From Klebsiella pneumoniae (GTDB taxonomy: Bacteria > Pseudomonadota > Gammaproteobacteria > Enterobacterales > Enterobacteriaceae): DNA of 64,000 nucleotides. The DNA is taken from NCBI RefSeq assembly GCF_000742135.1, contig NZ_KN046818.1, positions 4,283,447-4,347,446 of the forward strand. The letters are read 5' to 3'. Below are positions 30,298-40,800 of the stretch, piece after piece. The translations under genes were made by a program, and so were the position numbers. Under the pieces are notes generated by a model. It did not search any database. It was given only the letters and a program-made list of their open reading frames with translations, and was not told where the DNA came from. Every line of letters starts with the position of its first letter. The stretch's first letter is position 1.

Positions 30298-30966
30298 ATG
30301 TCATCACTGAGTAAAGAAGCCGTCCTCGTTCATGAAGCGCTGGTCGCTCGTGGGCTGGAGACGCCGATGCGTGCGCCAGTACAAGAAATTGATAACGAAA
30401 CACGCAAGCGTTTGATTACCGGTCATATGACCGAGATTATGCAACTGCTGAATCTGGATCTGAGTGATGACAGTCTGATGGAGACCCCGCATCGCATCGC
30501 CAAAATGTATGTCGATGAGATCTTCTCCGGGCTGGATTATTCTCGCTTCCCGAAAATCACCGTCATTGAAAACAAAATGAAGGTCGATGAAATGGTCACC
30601 GTGCGCGATATCACCCTGACCAGCACCTGCGAACACCATTTCGTTACCATCGATGGTAAAGCGACGGTAGCCTATATCCCGAAAGATTCGGTGATCGGCC
30701 TGTCGAAAATCAACCGCATCGTGCAGTTCTTCGCCCAACGTCCGCAGGTCCAGGAGCGTCTGACGCAGCAGATCCTGATCGCGCTGCAGACGCTGCTCGG
30801 CACCAACAACGTGGCGGTATCCATTGACGCGGTGCATTATTGCGTGAAGGCGCGCGGCATTCGCGACGCGACCAGCGCCACCACCACCACCTCTCTCGGC
30901 GGCCTGTTTAAATCCAGCCAGAATACCCGCCAGGAATTCCTGCGCGCAGTACGTCACCACAACTAA
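30298..30966 (+). CDS. folE: GTP cyclohydrolase I FolE
   Basis: This 222-residue enzyme turns GTP into 7,8-dihydroneopterin triphosphate, the first step of folate and (through QueD) queuosine synthesis. The zinc ligands Cys111, His114 and Cys182 are present (STCEHHF and VHYCVKARG). Length and residues equal the E. coli enzyme, which forms a decamer. The ATG follows GCAGGAGAAACATAA. yeiB follows 15 bases later, probably on the same transcript. Confidence 0.96.
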   Translation: MSSLSKEAVLVHEALVARGLETPMRAPVQEIDNETRKRLITGHMTEIMQLLNLDLSDDSLMETPHRIAKMYVDEIFSGLDYSRFPKITVIENKMKVDEMVTVRDITLTSTCEHHFVTIDGKATVAYIPKDSVIGLSKINRIVQFFAQRPQVQERLTQQILIALQTLLGTNNVAVSIDAVHYCVKARGIRDATSATTTTSLGGLFKSSQNTRQEFLRAVRHHN

Positions 30967-30981
30967 AACGGAGCAGGGTGC

Positions 30982-32139
30982 ATGGAGAGAAATGTCACGC
31001 TGGACTTTGTCCGCGGCGTCGCCATCCTCGGTATCCTGCTTCTCAATATCAGCGCCTTCGGCTTGCCGAAGGCCGCTTATCTCAATCCCGCCTGGTCAGG
31101 AAGCGCGTCCCTTAGCGATGCCTGGACCTGGGCGCTCCTCGACCTGCTGGCGCAGGTGAAGTTTCTCACCCTGTTCGCGCTGCTGTTTGGCGCCGGTCTT
31201 CAGCTATTGCTTCCGCGAGGGAAGCGCTGGATCCAGTCGCGGCTGACGCTGCTGGCGCTGCTCGGTTTCATTCACGGTCTTTTTTTCTGGGATGGCGATA
31301 TTCTGCTGGCCTATGCCCTGGTGGGGCTGGTGAGCTGGCGCATGGTGCGTGAGGCGCACCATGTCAAATCGCTGTTCAACACCGGGGTGGTGCTCTACCT
31401 CACCGGCATTGCGGTGCTGGTCCTGTTGGGGATGATCTCCGGGACCGCAGCGAATCGCTCGTGGGCGCCGGACGCGGCGAACCTGCAGTATGAGCAGTAC
31501 TGGAAGCTGCACGGTGGCATGGAGGCGGTCAGCAACCGGGCGGATATGCTATCTGACAATCTGCTGGCGCTGGGCGCGCAGTATGGCTGGCAGCTGGCGG
31601 GGATGATGCTGATGGGCGCGGCGCTGATGCGCAGCGGCTGGCTGAAGGGACAGTTTAGCCTGCGTCACTACCGGCGTACCGGCGCGCTGCTGGTGGCGGC
31701 CGGCATGGCGGTCAATCTGCCGGCAATATTCGCCCAGTGGTATCTGGCCTGGGACTATCGCTGGTGCGCGTTTTTACTGCAGGCGCCGCGCGAACTTAGC
31801 GCCCCGCTGCAGGCTATCGGCTATGCCGCGCTGGCCTGGGGCTACTGGCCGCAGCTCTGCCGTTTCCGCCTGGTGGGCGCTATCGCCTGCGTCGGACGCA
31901 TGGCGCTGACCAACTACCTGCTGCAGACCCTGATCTGCACCACCCTGTTTTATCATCTTGGGCTGTTTATGCGCTTCGATCGTCTGCAGCTGCTGGCCTT
32001 TGTCCCCCCCATCTGGGCCGTTAACCTCCTTGTCTCATCGCTCTGGCTGCGCCGCTTCCGCCAGGGGCCGGTGGAATGGCTGTGGCGTCAGTTAACCCTG
32101 CGTGCGTCAGGCACATCATTGAAAGACACATCCAGATAA
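30982..32139 (+). CDS. yeiB: DUF418 family inner-membrane protein YeiB
   Basis: This 385-residue protein has about ten hydrophobic helices. The N-terminal RNVTLDFVRGVAILGILLLN motif (residues 3–22) resembles acyltransferase/heparan N-acetyltransferase-like membrane proteins, and the C-terminal domain is DUF418. Function unknown. As in E. coli it sits between folE and galS. Confidence 0.88.
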   Translation: MERNVTLDFVRGVAILGILLLNISAFGLPKAAYLNPAWSGSASLSDAWTWALLDLLAQVKFLTLFALLFGAGLQLLLPRGKRWIQSRLTLLALLGFIHGLFFWDGDILLAYALVGLVSWRMVREAHHVKSLFNTGVVLYLTGIAVLVLLGMISGTAANRSWAPDAANLQYEQYWKLHGGMEAVSNRADMLSDNLLALGAQYGWQLAGMMLMGAALMRSGWLKGQFSLRHYRRTGALLVAAGMAVNLPAIFAQWYLAWDYRWCAFLLQAPRELSAPLQAIGYAALAWGYWPQLCRFRLVGAIACVGRMALTNYLLQTLICTTLFYHLGLFMRFDRLQLLAFVPPIWAVNLLVSSLWLRRFRQGPVEWLWRQLTLRASGTSLKDTSR

Positions 32140-32169
32140 CGATCTCGATCACAATCATTAACAAAACGG

Positions 32170-32185
32170 ATGTAAACGTTTCCAG
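32170..32185. promoter_or_regulatory. GalS/GalR operator of galS
   Basis: ATGTAAACGTTTCCAG fits the GalR/GalS consensus (GTGNAANCGNTTNCAC) in its core. It lies 110 bases before the galS start and would give autorepression. Confidence 0.7.
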
Positions 32186-32188
32186 CCG

Positions 32189-32204
32189 TGTGACCTCACT
32201 CACG
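32189..32204. promoter_or_regulatory. CRP-like site of galS
   Basis: TGTGA-N6-TCACG agrees with the CRP consensus at nine of ten core positions. It is adjacent to the GalS operator. Confidence 0.6.
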
Positions 32205-32294
32205 CAGCGGACCGCGGGTCGCTGCCAGAATAGCCTCCTTGCTAAGCACAGGAGGTGAATGTGACGTGCTGTAATTCTCTTAAGGTCGCTGAGT

Positions 32295-33317
32295 ATGATC
32301 ACCATTCGTGATGTCGCCCGCCAGGCGGGCGTTTCCGTGGCCACCGTGTCGCGGGTGCTGAATAACAGCGCGCTGGTGAGTCCGGATACGCGCGACGTGG
32401 TGATGAAAGCGGTGACCCAACTGGGCTACCGGCCCAACGCCAACGCCCAGGCGCTGGCCACCCAGGTCAGCGATACCATCGGCGTAGTGGTGATGGACGT
32501 CTCCGATGCCTTCTTCGGCGCGCTGGTGAAAGCAGTGGATACCGTTGCTCAGCAGCATCAGAAATATGTGCTGATCGGCAACAGCTATCACGAGGCGGAA
32601 AAAGAGCGTCACGCCATCGAGGTGCTGATCCGTCAGCGCTGCTCGGCGCTGATCGTCCATTCGAAAGCGCTGAGCGATGATGAACTGAGCGACTTTATGC
32701 AACATATCCCGGGGATGGTGCTGATCAACCGCATCGTGCCGGGGTATGCCCATCGCTGCGTCGGACTCGACAACGTCAGCGGCGCGCTGATGGCCACCCG
32801 TATGCTGCTCAATCATGGTCACCAGCGCATCGGCTATCTCTCCTCAAACCACGGCATTGAAGATGACGATATGCGCCGGGAAGGGGGGAGCAAAGCGCTG
32901 CAGGAGCAAGGCATCATCGCCCCGGACAGCTGGATCGGTTCCGGCTCCCCGGATATGCAGGGCGGTGAAGCGGCGATGGTCGAACTGCTGGGGCGCAATC
33001 TCGGCCTCACCGCGGTGTTTGCCTATAACGACAGCATGGCGGCCGGCGCGCTGACGACGCTGAAGGACAACGGCATTGTCGTGCCGCAGCATCTGTCGCT
33101 GATTGGCTTTGATGATATTCCAATTTCCCGTTACACCGATCCTCAGCTCACCACCGTGCGCTATCCGGTAATGTCGATGGCAAAGCTGGCCACCGAGCTG
33201 GCGCTGCTGGGGGCGGGCGGCAAGCTGGATCGCGAGGCGACGCACTGCTTTATGCCGACGCTGGTGCGCCGTCATTCCGTTGCCCAGAGGCAAACTGTGG
33301 GGCCGATCACTAACTGA
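32295..33317 (+). CDS. galS: Galactose/methyl-galactoside operon repressor GalS (mgl isorepressor)
   Basis: This 340-residue LacI-family repressor has a helix-turn-helix and hinge at the N-terminus ([22 protein letters not shown]) and a periplasmic-binding-protein-like effector domain (about 60–330). E. coli GalS is 346 residues and mainly represses mglBAC. It is followed by the mgl promoter, as in E. coli; the alternative, GalR, is at another locus. Confidence 0.92.
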   Translation: MITIRDVARQAGVSVATVSRVLNNSALVSPDTRDVVMKAVTQLGYRPNANAQALATQVSDTIGVVVMDVSDAFFGALVKAVDTVAQQHQKYVLIGNSYHEAEKERHAIEVLIRQRCSALIVHSKALSDDELSDFMQHIPGMVLINRIVPGYAHRCVGLDNVSGALMATRMLLNHGHQRIGYLSSNHGIEDDDMRREGGSKALQEQGIIAPDSWIGSGSPDMQGGEAAMVELLGRNLGLTAVFAYNDSMAAGALTTLKDNGIVVPQHLSLIGFDDIPISRYTDPQLTTVRYPVMSMAKLATELALLGAGGKLDREATHCFMPTLVRRHSVAQRQTVGPITN

Positions 33318-33329
33318 CGCGATCGCGGG

Positions 33330-33345
33330 ATGTAACCGCTTTCAA
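33330..33345. promoter_or_regulatory. GalS operator of mglBAC
   Basis: ATGTAACCGCTTTCAA matches the GalR/GalS core (TGTAANCGNTTNCA). It lies just upstream of a CRP site, the order known from E. coli mgl. Confidence 0.75.
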
Positions 33346-33347
33346 TT

Positions 33348-33363
33348 TGTGAGTAAATTCACA
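33348..33363. promoter_or_regulatory. CRP site of mglBAC
   Basis: TGTGA-N6-TCACA is a perfect match to the CRP core consensus. It explains catabolite control of galactose transport. Confidence 0.85.
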
Positions 33364-33613
33364 GTATATTAACATTCGCCTGATTATGATGGCAGCGTTT
33401 ACCAGTCTGAACCACGAGGTGATGGATATTCCTCACTTTATTTAGTAGGAACAAGGCGTTAAACGAGTTTTACAGTCGTATTTTTCTGGAGCGTTACCCG
33501 ACACGGAAGACCGAATTTTCGTCGTGAAATGCGTTGTGCGGTAACACTAATGCAACAAATCCCGCCTGCATTTTCTCACAATAATGACCCTGCATAATAA
33601 AACCGGAGATTCC

Positions 33614-34612
33614 ATGAATAAGAAGGTGTTTACCCTGTCTGCTGTAATGGCTGGTCTGTTATTTGGCGCCGCCGCACACGCAGCAGATACCCGTATCGGC
33701 GTGACGATTTATAAATATGACGACAACTTTATGTCGGTAGTGCGTAAGGCGATTGAAAAAGATGGCAAATCCGCGCCAGACGTCCAACTGTTGATGAATG
33801 ATTCGCAGAACGACCAGTCGAAACAAAACGATCAGATTGACGTGCTGCTGGCGAAAGGCGTGAAGGCGCTGGCGATTAACCTGGTTGACCCGGCCGCCGC
33901 AGGTACGGTGATTGAAAAGGCGCGCGGGCAGAATATTCCGGTGGTGTTCTTCAACAAAGAGCCTTCCCGCAAAGCGCTGGATAGTTATGACAAGGCTTAT
34001 TACGTCGGTACCGACTCGAAAGAGTCGGGGATTATTCAGGGCGATCTGATCGCCAAGCACTGGAAAGCCAACCCGAACTGGGATCTGAATAAAGACGGTC
34101 AGGTCCAGTACGTTCTGCTGAAAGGCGAGCCGGGCCATCCGGATGCGGAAGCGCGTACCACTTACGTTATTAAAGAGCTGAATGATAAAGGTCTGAAGAC
34201 CCAGCAGCTGCAGCTGGATACCGCGATGTGGGATACCGCCCAGGCGAAAGACAAAATGGACGCCTGGCTCTCCGGCCCGAATGCCAACAAGATTGAAGTG
34301 GTGATCGCTAACAACGACGCCATGGCGATGGGCGCGGTTGAAGCGCTGAAAGCGCACAACAAGAGCAGCATTCCGGTGTTCGGCGTTGATGCCCTGCCGG
34401 AAGCCCTTGCGCTGGTGAAATCCGGCGCGATGGCCGGTACTGTGCTGAACGATGCCAACAACCAGGCGAAAGCGACCTTCGAGCTGGCGAAAAACCTTGC
34501 CGACGGGAAAGACGCCGCGGCAGGCACCAACTGGAAAATTGACAACAAGATTGTTCGCGTCCCCTACGTGGGCGTCGATAAAGACAACCTGAGCCAGTTT
34601 ACCGGCAAATAA
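33614..34612 (+). CDS. mglB: D-galactose/D-glucose-binding periplasmic protein MglB
   Basis: This 332-residue protein has a signal peptide ([14 protein letters not shown]…AHAADTR, cleavage after AHA) and the two-lobed sugar-binding fold. The calcium loop (DLNKDGQVQ, about 156–164) is intact. It feeds MglAC and also signals galactose to the Trg chemoreceptor. The ATG at 33614 follows CCGGAGATTCC; an upstream in-frame start would spoil the signal peptide. A hairpin after the gene probably keeps mglB expression above mglAC. Confidence 0.95.
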   Translation: MNKKVFTLSAVMAGLLFGAAAHAADTRIGVTIYKYDDNFMSVVRKAIEKDGKSAPDVQLLMNDSQNDQSKQNDQIDVLLAKGVKALAINLVDPAAAGTVIEKARGQNIPVVFFNKEPSRKALDSYDKAYYVGTDSKESGIIQGDLIAKHWKANPNWDLNKDGQVQYVLLKGEPGHPDAEARTTYVIKELNDKGLKTQQLQLDTAMWDTAQAKDKMDAWLSGPNANKIEVVIANNDAMAMGAVEALKAHNKSSIPVFGVDALPEALALVKSGAMAGTVLNDANNQAKATFELAKNLADGKDAAAGTNWKIDNKIVRVPYVGVDKDNLSQFTGK

Positions 34613-34627
34613 TCGTGATGTGAGTTG

Positions 34628-34650
34628 CGGGCGTGGGTTATCCACGCCCG
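34628..34650 (+). terminator. Hairpin between mglB and mglA (attenuator or 3'-end stabiliser)
   Basis: CGGGCGTGG and CCACGCCCG form a 9-bp stem with a five-base loop, followed by only a weak T-rich stretch. Partial termination or protection of the mglB mRNA end is the usual role in binding-protein operons. Confidence 0.65.
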
Positions 34651-34730
34651 ATTATTCCTGATACAGAACCAGACTCCTGCTGGCGCTAGTGCGCCGGACG
34701 GGGCTTGCATGAACGCAGCCAGGTATAACT

Positions 34731-36251
34731 ATGGTCAGCAATAATAGCGAACGGTCAGGCGAATATTTGTTGGAGATGAGCAACATCAACAAATCGTTTC
34801 CTGGCGTCAAGGCTCTTGATAATGTCAACCTGAAGGTTCGTCCGCACTCCATTCATGCGTTAATGGGTGAGAACGGCGCCGGTAAATCGACATTATTAAA
34901 ATGCCTTTTTGGGATCTATCAAAAAGATTCCGGTAGCATTCTTTTTCAGGGAAAAGAGATCGATTTCCATTCGGCGAAAGAAGCCCTGGAAAACGGTATT
35001 TCGATGGTGCATCAGGAATTAAACCTGGTATTACAGCGTTCGGTCATGGATAACATGTGGCTCGGGCGCTATCCAACTAAAGGCATGTTTGTCGATCAGG
35101 ACAAAATGTACCGGGATACCAAGGCCATTTTTGATGAGCTGGATATTGATATCGATCCGCGCGCCCGCGTCGGTACCTTATCGGTATCTCAGATGCAGAT
35201 GATTGAGATCGCGAAGGCGTTTTCCTATGACGCCAAAATCGTCATCATGGATGAGCCGACGTCATCGCTGACGGAAAAAGAGGTCAACCATCTGTTTAAG
35301 ATCATCCGTAAGCTGAAAGATCGCGGCTGCGGTATCGTCTATATCTCGCATAAAATGGAAGAAATTTTCCAGTTGTGCGATGAAATAACCATCCTGCGCG
35401 ACGGCCAGTGGATCGCCACCCAGCCGCTGGAAGGGCTGGATATGGATAAGATCATCGCCATGATGGTCGGGCGTTCGCTTAACCAGCGTTTTCCGGATCG
35501 CGAAAACACTCCGGGCGAAGTGATCCTCCAGGTGCGCAATCTCACCTCGCTGCGCCAGCCCTCCATTCGCGATGTCTCCTTTGACCTGCATAAGGGCGAA
35601 ATTCTCGGTATCGCCGGCCTGGTGGGCGCTAAACGCACCGACATCGTGGAGACCCTGTTCGGCATCCGTGAGAAGGCCAGCGGCACCATCACGCTGCACG
35701 GCAAGAAGATCAACAACCACAGCGCCAACGAGGCGATTAACCACGGTTTTGCGCTGGTGACCGAGGAGCGGCGCTCTACCGGGATTTACGCCTATCTGGA
35801 TATCGGGTTTAACTCGCTGATCTCCAATATTAAGAAATATAAAAACAGCGTCGGCTTGCTGGATAACTCGCGAATGAAGAGCGATACCCAATGGGTTATT
35901 GACTCGATGCGCGTCAAAACCCCCGGTCAGCATACGCAGATTGGCTCGCTTTCCGGTGGTAACCAGCAAAAGGTCATTATAGGCCGCTGGCTGCTGACCC
36001 AGCCGGAGATCCTGATGCTGGATGAGCCAACGCGCGGTATCGACGTCGGCGCCAAGTTTGAAATCTATCAGCTGATTGCCGAACTGGCTAAAAAAGACAA
36101 AGGGATCATTATTATTTCTTCCGAAATGCCGGAACTGCTGGGGATTACCGACCGCATTCTGGTGATGAGCAACGGCCTGGTCGCGGGCATTGTTGAGACT
36201 AAAACCACCACGCAAAACGAAATACTGCGTCTTGCGTCATTGCACCTTTAA
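34731..36251 (+). CDS. mglA: Galactose/methyl-galactoside ABC transporter ATP-binding protein MglA
   Basis: This 506-residue protein has two ABC domains. The first has a normal Walker A (GENGAGKST, about 43–51). In the second the P-loop is degenerate (GLVGAKRTD), as is usual for sugar transporters of this family. The C-terminal signature is LSGGNQQKV and the Walker [14 protein letters not shown]. It energises MglC. Confidence 0.95.
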   Translation: MVSNNSERSGEYLLEMSNINKSFPGVKALDNVNLKVRPHSIHALMGENGAGKSTLLKCLFGIYQKDSGSILFQGKEIDFHSAKEALENGISMVHQELNLVLQRSVMDNMWLGRYPTKGMFVDQDKMYRDTKAIFDELDIDIDPRARVGTLSVSQMQMIEIAKAFSYDAKIVIMDEPTSSLTEKEVNHLFKIIRKLKDRGCGIVYISHKMEEIFQLCDEITILRDGQWIATQPLEGLDMDKIIAMMVGRSLNQRFPDRENTPGEVILQVRNLTSLRQPSIRDVSFDLHKGEILGIAGLVGAKRTDIVETLFGIREKASGTITLHGKKINNHSANEAINHGFALVTEERRSTGIYAYLDIGFNSLISNIKKYKNSVGLLDNSRMKSDTQWVIDSMRVKTPGQHTQIGSLSGGNQQKVIIGRWLLTQPEILMLDEPTRGIDVGAKFEIYQLIAELAKKDKGIIIISSEMPELLGITDRILVMSNGLVAGIVETKTTTQNEILRLASLHL

Positions 36252-36266
36252 GATCAGGGGCTTCAC

Positions 36267-37277
36267 ATGAGTGCGTTAAATAAAAAGAGTTTTCTCACTT
36301 ACCTGAAAGAGGGTGGGATATATGTTGTCCTTCTGGTCCTGCTGGCCATTATTATTTTCCAGGATCCGACATTTTTAAGTCTGCTCAACCTGAGTAATAT
36401 TCTGACCCAGTCCTCGGTGCGTATTATTATTGCCCTCGGCGTGGCCGGACTTATCGTAACGCAGGGGACCGACCTCTCCGCCGGCCGTCAGGTGGGTCTG
36501 GCGGCGGTGATTGCCGCCACCATGCTGCAGGCGGTGGATAATGCCAATAAGGTATTCCCGGATATGGCGACCATGCCGATCCCGCTGGTGATCCTGCTGG
36601 TGTGCGCCATCGGGGCGGTCATCGGCCTGATTAACGGGATCGTCATTGCCTACCTGAACGTGACGCCGTTTATTACCACTCTCGGCACCATGATTATCGT
36701 CTACGGCATTAACTCGCTGTACTACGACTTCGTGGGCGCGTCGCCGATCTCCGGCTTCGACAGCCACTTCTCCCATTTCGCGCAGGGGTTTGTGGCGCTG
36801 GGCTCCTTCCGCCTGTCCTACATTACCTTCTACGCGCTGATTGCCGTCTTCTTTGTCTGGATCCTGTGGAACAAGACGCGCTTTGGCAAAAACATTTTCG
36901 CTATCGGCGGTAACCCGGAAGCGGCGAAGGTCTCCGGGGTTAACGTAGCGTTAAACCTGCTGATGATCTATGCCCTCTCCGGCGTGTTCTACGCCTTCGG
37001 CGGCCTGCTGGAAGCCGGACGTATCGGTTCGGCGACCAATAACCTCGGCTTTATGTATGAACTGGACGCCATCGCCGCCTGTGTGGTGGGCGGCGTATCG
37101 TTCAGCGGCGGGGTAGGGACCGTATTCGGCGTGGTGACCGGGGTGATTATCTTCACCGTCATCAACTACGGCCTGACCTATATCGGCGTCAACCCTTACT
37201 GGCAGTACATTATTAAGGGGGCGATTATTATCTTCGCCGTGGCGCTGGACTCCCTGAAATACGCCCGTAAGAAATAA
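36267..37277 (+). CDS. mglC: Galactose/methyl-galactoside ABC transporter permease MglC
   Basis: This 336-residue permease has about ten helices, belongs to the RbsC/AraH family and is the same length as E. coli MglC. It starts 15 bases after mglA. A terminator follows at once. In E. coli preTA lies near here; the pair is absent from this window. Confidence 0.95.
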   Translation: MSALNKKSFLTYLKEGGIYVVLLVLLAIIIFQDPTFLSLLNLSNILTQSSVRIIIALGVAGLIVTQGTDLSAGRQVGLAAVIAATMLQAVDNANKVFPDMATMPIPLVILLVCAIGAVIGLINGIVIAYLNVTPFITTLGTMIIVYGINSLYYDFVGASPISGFDSHFSHFAQGFVALGSFRLSYITFYALIAVFFVWILWNKTRFGKNIFAIGGNPEAAKVSGVNVALNLLMIYALSGVFYAFGGLLEAGRIGSATNNLGFMYELDAIAACVVGGVSFSGGVGTVFGVVTGVIIFTVINYGLTYIGVNPYWQYIIKGAIIIFAVALDSLKYARKK

Positions 37278-37290
37278 GGTTGAACGCATC

Positions 37291-37319
37291 AAAAACCCGC
37301 GCCTGGCGCGGGTTTTTTT
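37291..37319. terminator. Terminator after mglC (also fits sanA)
   Basis: AACCCGCGC-ctg-GCGCGGGTT, with A-run before and T-run after, lies between convergent genes. Confidence 0.85.
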
Positions 37320-37347
37320 ATATCTGAAACGAATGCGTTGATGGAGG

Positions 37348-38073
<726 letters not shown>

Positions 38074-38177
38074 TCAATAATAGACAACGGAGTCTTCAGG
38101 CTACTTTACCCGCCGGGTAAGCGCAAGAAACCCGCGTTTGATTGCGGGGATTTTCAGCAATATAGACAGATCGCCGA

Positions 38178-38330
38178 ATGCAGGCCGGGTAAGGCGTGAG
38201 CCGACACCCGGCATAGGGATCTTCAGCTCGCCATGGCGCGAACCGTAGGTCGGGTAAGCGTAGCGCCACCCGACACCTAACGGTATAAAAAGTCGGCCGG
38301 ATAAGCCGAAGACGCCGTCCGGCAATCTGC
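38178..38330. repeat. Cluster of REP-type palindromic units between sanA and cdd
   Basis: Three GC-rich palindromic units stand in a row: GCCGGGTAAGGCG…CACCCGGC at about 38182–38213, GGTCGGGTAAGCG…CACCCGAC at about 38247–38275 and GCCGGATAAGCCG…GTCCGGC at about 38294–38322. They follow the stop of cdd on the minus strand and may end or protect that transcript. Confidence 0.65.
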
Positions 38331-38339
38331 TCAGGCTGA

Positions 38340-39224
38340 TCAACCTAACAGGACGCGCTCAATATTGTGGCAGCCCAGCGCCTTCAGGGTGGCGACGGTG
38401 GCATCCCACTGGATCAGCGCCGCGTCGGCTTTCTCCGCCAGGATTGCCCGCTGGATAGCGGGATAATCATAGCCGTTGAGGCTCAGGAGATTCAGCGCCC
38501 CCTGCAGCGGCGGCAGCGTCGGGTTGAACGCTGCGTTTTCCGCATAGCTACCGCTGAAAATGGTACCGTCTTTCAGCTCCAGCGCCACGCCGGAAGGCGA
38601 GTGGCTGTAGGGCGCATGGCAGCGGTTGGCGGCCTGAATAGCTGCCTGGGTCAGGGCATCGCCGCTCACCGGGTAGCCATGGTCCTGTTCATCCATCAGC
38701 AGGGTTTTGATCTCGAGGTCTTTCGGGCCAAAGGCGTCCGGCAGATAGTGCTCCAGAGCATGCGCTTCGCGACCCGGCAGATGAATGCGCAGCGCCAGCC
38801 CGCTGTTCAGTTCGTTCATAAACTGACGGCAATGACCGCACGGCGTGTAGTTCACCGTGATAGCGCGCAGGGAGGTCTCGCCGCGCAGCCAGGCGTGGCT
38901 GATGGCGCTCTGTTCCGCGTGAACGGTCTGCTGCATGGTAGCGCCGAGAAACTCCATGTTGCCGCCAAAGTACCAGCGGCCGCTGACGCCGCGGGCGATA
39001 GCCCCGACGTTAAAATGAGAAAGGTCGGGGCGCGCGCAGGCAGCGGCAAGCGGCAGTAGCGCAAAAGCCAGCGCGTCTTCGTCCAGACCTGTCGCATGCT
39101 GCAGCGTCGCCACCTGATCGGCTTCGAGCAGCGCCGGGAAATGCGGGTCGGCGAGCATCGGGGCGATGGCCGCCTGCAGATCTGCTGCCAGAGTCGTCAA
39201 AGCAGCTTGAAAACGTGAGTGCAT
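38340..39224 (-). CDS. cdd: Cytidine deaminase Cdd
   Basis: This 294-residue dimeric zinc enzyme deaminates cytidine and deoxycytidine to uridine and deoxyuridine. The active-site residues are His102 and Glu104 (VHAEQSA) and Cys129 and Cys132 (TPCGHCRQF), in the same positions as in E. coli. The C-terminal half is the duplicated, inactive core typical of the long form. Two CRP sites lie upstream, as expected for CRP/CytR control. Confidence 0.95.
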   Translation of the reverse strand: MHSRFQAALTTLAADLQAAIAPMLADPHFPALLEADQVATLQHATGLDEDALAFALLPLAAACARPDLSHFNVGAIARGVSGRWYFGGNMEFLGATMQQTVHAEQSAISHAWLRGETSLRAITVNYTPCGHCRQFMNELNSGLALRIHLPGREAHALEHYLPDAFGPKDLEIKTLLMDEQDHGYPVSGDALTQAAIQAANRCHAPYSHSPSGVALELKDGTIFSGSYAENAAFNPTLPPLQGALNLLSLNGYDYPAIQRAILAEKADAALIQWDATVATLKALGCHNIERVLLG

Positions 39225-39283
39225 AGCGTTGCCTCATAACAGTGTAATGGGAAGCCAGTGTACGGGCGGCCAGCGGTTCCATA

Positions 39284-39299
39284 TGTGATGAATATCTCA
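39284..39299. promoter_or_regulatory. CRP site proximal to cdd
   Basis: TGTGA-N6-TCTCA, 60 bases before the cdd start, matches eight or nine of ten core positions. With the distal site 52 bases away it gives the paired arrangement to which CytR binds cooperatively. Confidence 0.6.
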
Positions 39300-39335
39300 T
39301 TCTTTATGCAACTCCGATTTGTTGTATTAAAAAAA

Positions 39336-39351
39336 TGTGATTTAAATCACC
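39336..39351. promoter_or_regulatory. CRP site distal to cdd
   Basis: TGTGATTTAAATCACC is a nearly perfect CRP palindrome. It overlaps the last codons of the upstream gene yohK and stands 52 bases from the proximal site, centre to centre. Confidence 0.75.
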
Positions 39352-39352
39352 A

Positions 39353-40048
39353 TTAACCTACCACTGCGAGGATCAGCGGAAATAAGAACGGCGCCATCAA
39401 CGAGGTGATGATCCCGCACAGCACCAGCGCCAGTGAGCTAAACGCGCCTTCCTGATAGTCCAGCTCGGCGCAGCGGGCGGTGCCGAGGGCGTGCGAGGCG
39501 GTGCCCATTGACAGGCCGCGCGACGCTTTGGTGCGAATGCGCATCAGGTTAAGCAACGTATGCCCAAATACCGCGCCGAGGATGCCGACAAAAATTACGC
39601 ACACGGCGCTGATGGCCGGAATGCCGCCGATGCTGCCGCTAACCGCCATAGCAATCGGCGTAGTGACTGACTTAGGCAGAATAGAGGCGGCGATTTGCGG
39701 CGTGGCGCCCATCAGCAGAGCGACGGTGGTGCCGGTGATCATCGCCACGCAGCTGCCGATAAAGCAGATGGTAATGATAGATTTCCAGCGGGCGCGGATC
39801 TGGTGCAGCTGTTCATACAGCGGGAACGCAAGGGTCACTACCGCCGGCTGCAGTAGATCGTTCAGGACTTTGCTGCCGGCAAAATAACGCTCATAGGAGA
39901 TCCCGGTCAGCAGAAGAAATGGAATAATCACCACCATCGCCACCAGCAGCGGGTTGAGCAGCGGGAACTTAAAGCGGGCCGCCAGTTTGCGGGCGAGAAA
40001 AAAGACGATCAGGGTTAGCGGTAGCGACCACCAGATTTCATGCATCAT
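39353..40048 (-). CDS. yohK: LrgB/CidB family membrane protein YohK
   Basis: This 231-residue protein has about seven helices and is the same length as E. coli YohK. The conserved stretches [14 protein letters not shown] and [15 protein letters not shown] are the family signature. LrgB-type proteins work with LrgA-type partners; the pair has been linked to pyruvate uptake and to holin-like behaviour in Gram-positive bacteria, but not settled here. It overlaps yohJ by four bases (ATGA). Confidence 0.9.
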   Translation of the reverse strand: MMHEIWWSLPLTLIVFFLARKLAARFKFPLLNPLLVAMVVIIPFLLLTGISYERYFAGSKVLNDLLQPAVVTLAFPLYEQLHQIRARWKSIITICFIGSCVAMITGTTVALLMGATPQIAASILPKSVTTPIAMAVSGSIGGIPAISAVCVIFVGILGAVFGHTLLNLMRIRTKASRGLSMGTASHALGTARCAELDYQEGAFSSLALVLCGIITSLMAPFLFPLILAVVG

Positions 40049-40443
40049 TCTTCTTTTCCTTTTTGGCCAATCACTTTACGTTCGCCATGCACCAAATGGG
40101 AGCTCCAGCTCACCACTACAAACACCACCAGCGTACTGATGGCGCAGGAGATAACGACAGGCCCCAGCTGGGCGCGCAGCAGATCCCAGTACTGCATCAC
40201 CCCAACGCCGATCGGCACGAACAGCAGCGCCATATAGCGGATCAGGATATTACAGCCGGGGTTGACCCATTGCGGCGGCATAATTTGCAGCGCCAGCAGC
40301 ACGAAGAGGATCAGCATGCCGATGATGCTGCCGGGGATAGTGATAGGCAGCAGCCCGGCGATAAAAATTCCGCCGTACAGGCAGGCGTAAATCAGGACGA
40401 AAGCCCGCAGGTACTGCCAGATAATAGTCAGCGATTTACTCAT
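40045..40443 (-). CDS. yohJ: LrgA/CidA family membrane protein YohJ
   Basis: This 132-residue protein has four hydrophobic helices; the [19 protein letters not shown] motif (about residues 35–53) is the LrgA/UPF0299 signature. The ATG at 40443 has AAGGG upstream and gives the E. coli length; the longer frame starts with 12 unsupported residues. It forms an operon with yohK. Confidence 0.9.
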   Translation of the reverse strand: MSKSLTIIWQYLRAFVLIYACLYGGIFIAGLLPITIPGSIIGMLILFVLLALQIMPPQWVNPGCNILIRYMALLFVPIGVGVMQYWDLLRAQLGPVVISCAISTLVVFVVVSWSSHLVHGERKVIGQKGKEE

Positions 40444-40492
40444 GGTAATAACCCTTGATGAAGTGCATTCATCATACAATTAATCCCTAAAA

Positions 40493-40508
40493 TGTGCTAC
40501 CGATCACA
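40493..40508. promoter_or_regulatory. CRP-like site of yohJK
   Basis: TGTGC-N6-TCACA agrees with the CRP core at nine of ten positions, 50 bases before the yohJ start. It is a candidate for catabolite control of yohJK. Confidence 0.55.
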
Positions 40509-40760
40509 TCATGAATTCTATGCATAGCGCTGATAGCTTACGGGAACCATAGTCTCACCCGTCAGGGCCCGACACCTTGCGGCTCAGGCGGGATCGCTCC
40601 CCACGCTACCTTGCTGGATGAGGCGCGGCAAATAAAGGCGAATGGGACGCCACAGACCCCTGTAAAGCATAGAGATTATCTCGCCGCTTTGCCGCATCGA
40701 GCGTGCGGGGAACGGCGTGCGTCTGGTCCGACGCATTGAGCGCTTTCAACCAGCGCCCGT
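40509..40760. other. Leader/intergenic region between yohJ and dusC
   Basis: About 250 GC-rich bases with no gene I can support. It ends in the terminator-like hairpin before dusC, so it could be the long 5' leader of dusC or give rise to a short leader RNA. Confidence 0.4.
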
Positions 40761-40788
40761 AGGCGCTACCATAGCGCCTCTTTTTTTT
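40761..40788 (+). terminator. Terminator-like hairpin directly upstream of dusC
   Basis: AGGCGCTA-cca-TAGCGCCT is a perfect 8-bp stem, followed by C and eight T. It ends 12 bases before the dusC ATG and leaves little room for a ribosome binding site. Confidence 0.75.
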
Positions 40789-40800
40789 CCGGGTAACGAT

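Noticed and set aside
35600-35640. Degenerate Walker A in the second ABC domain of MglA as a sign of inactivation
   Set aside because: Sugar ABC ATPases of this family normally have a degenerate second P-loop.
40444-40800. Possible place of the small gene yohP, known near yohJ/dusC in E. coli
   Set aside because: I read both strands and found no short hydrophobic frame with a ribosome binding site resembling it.
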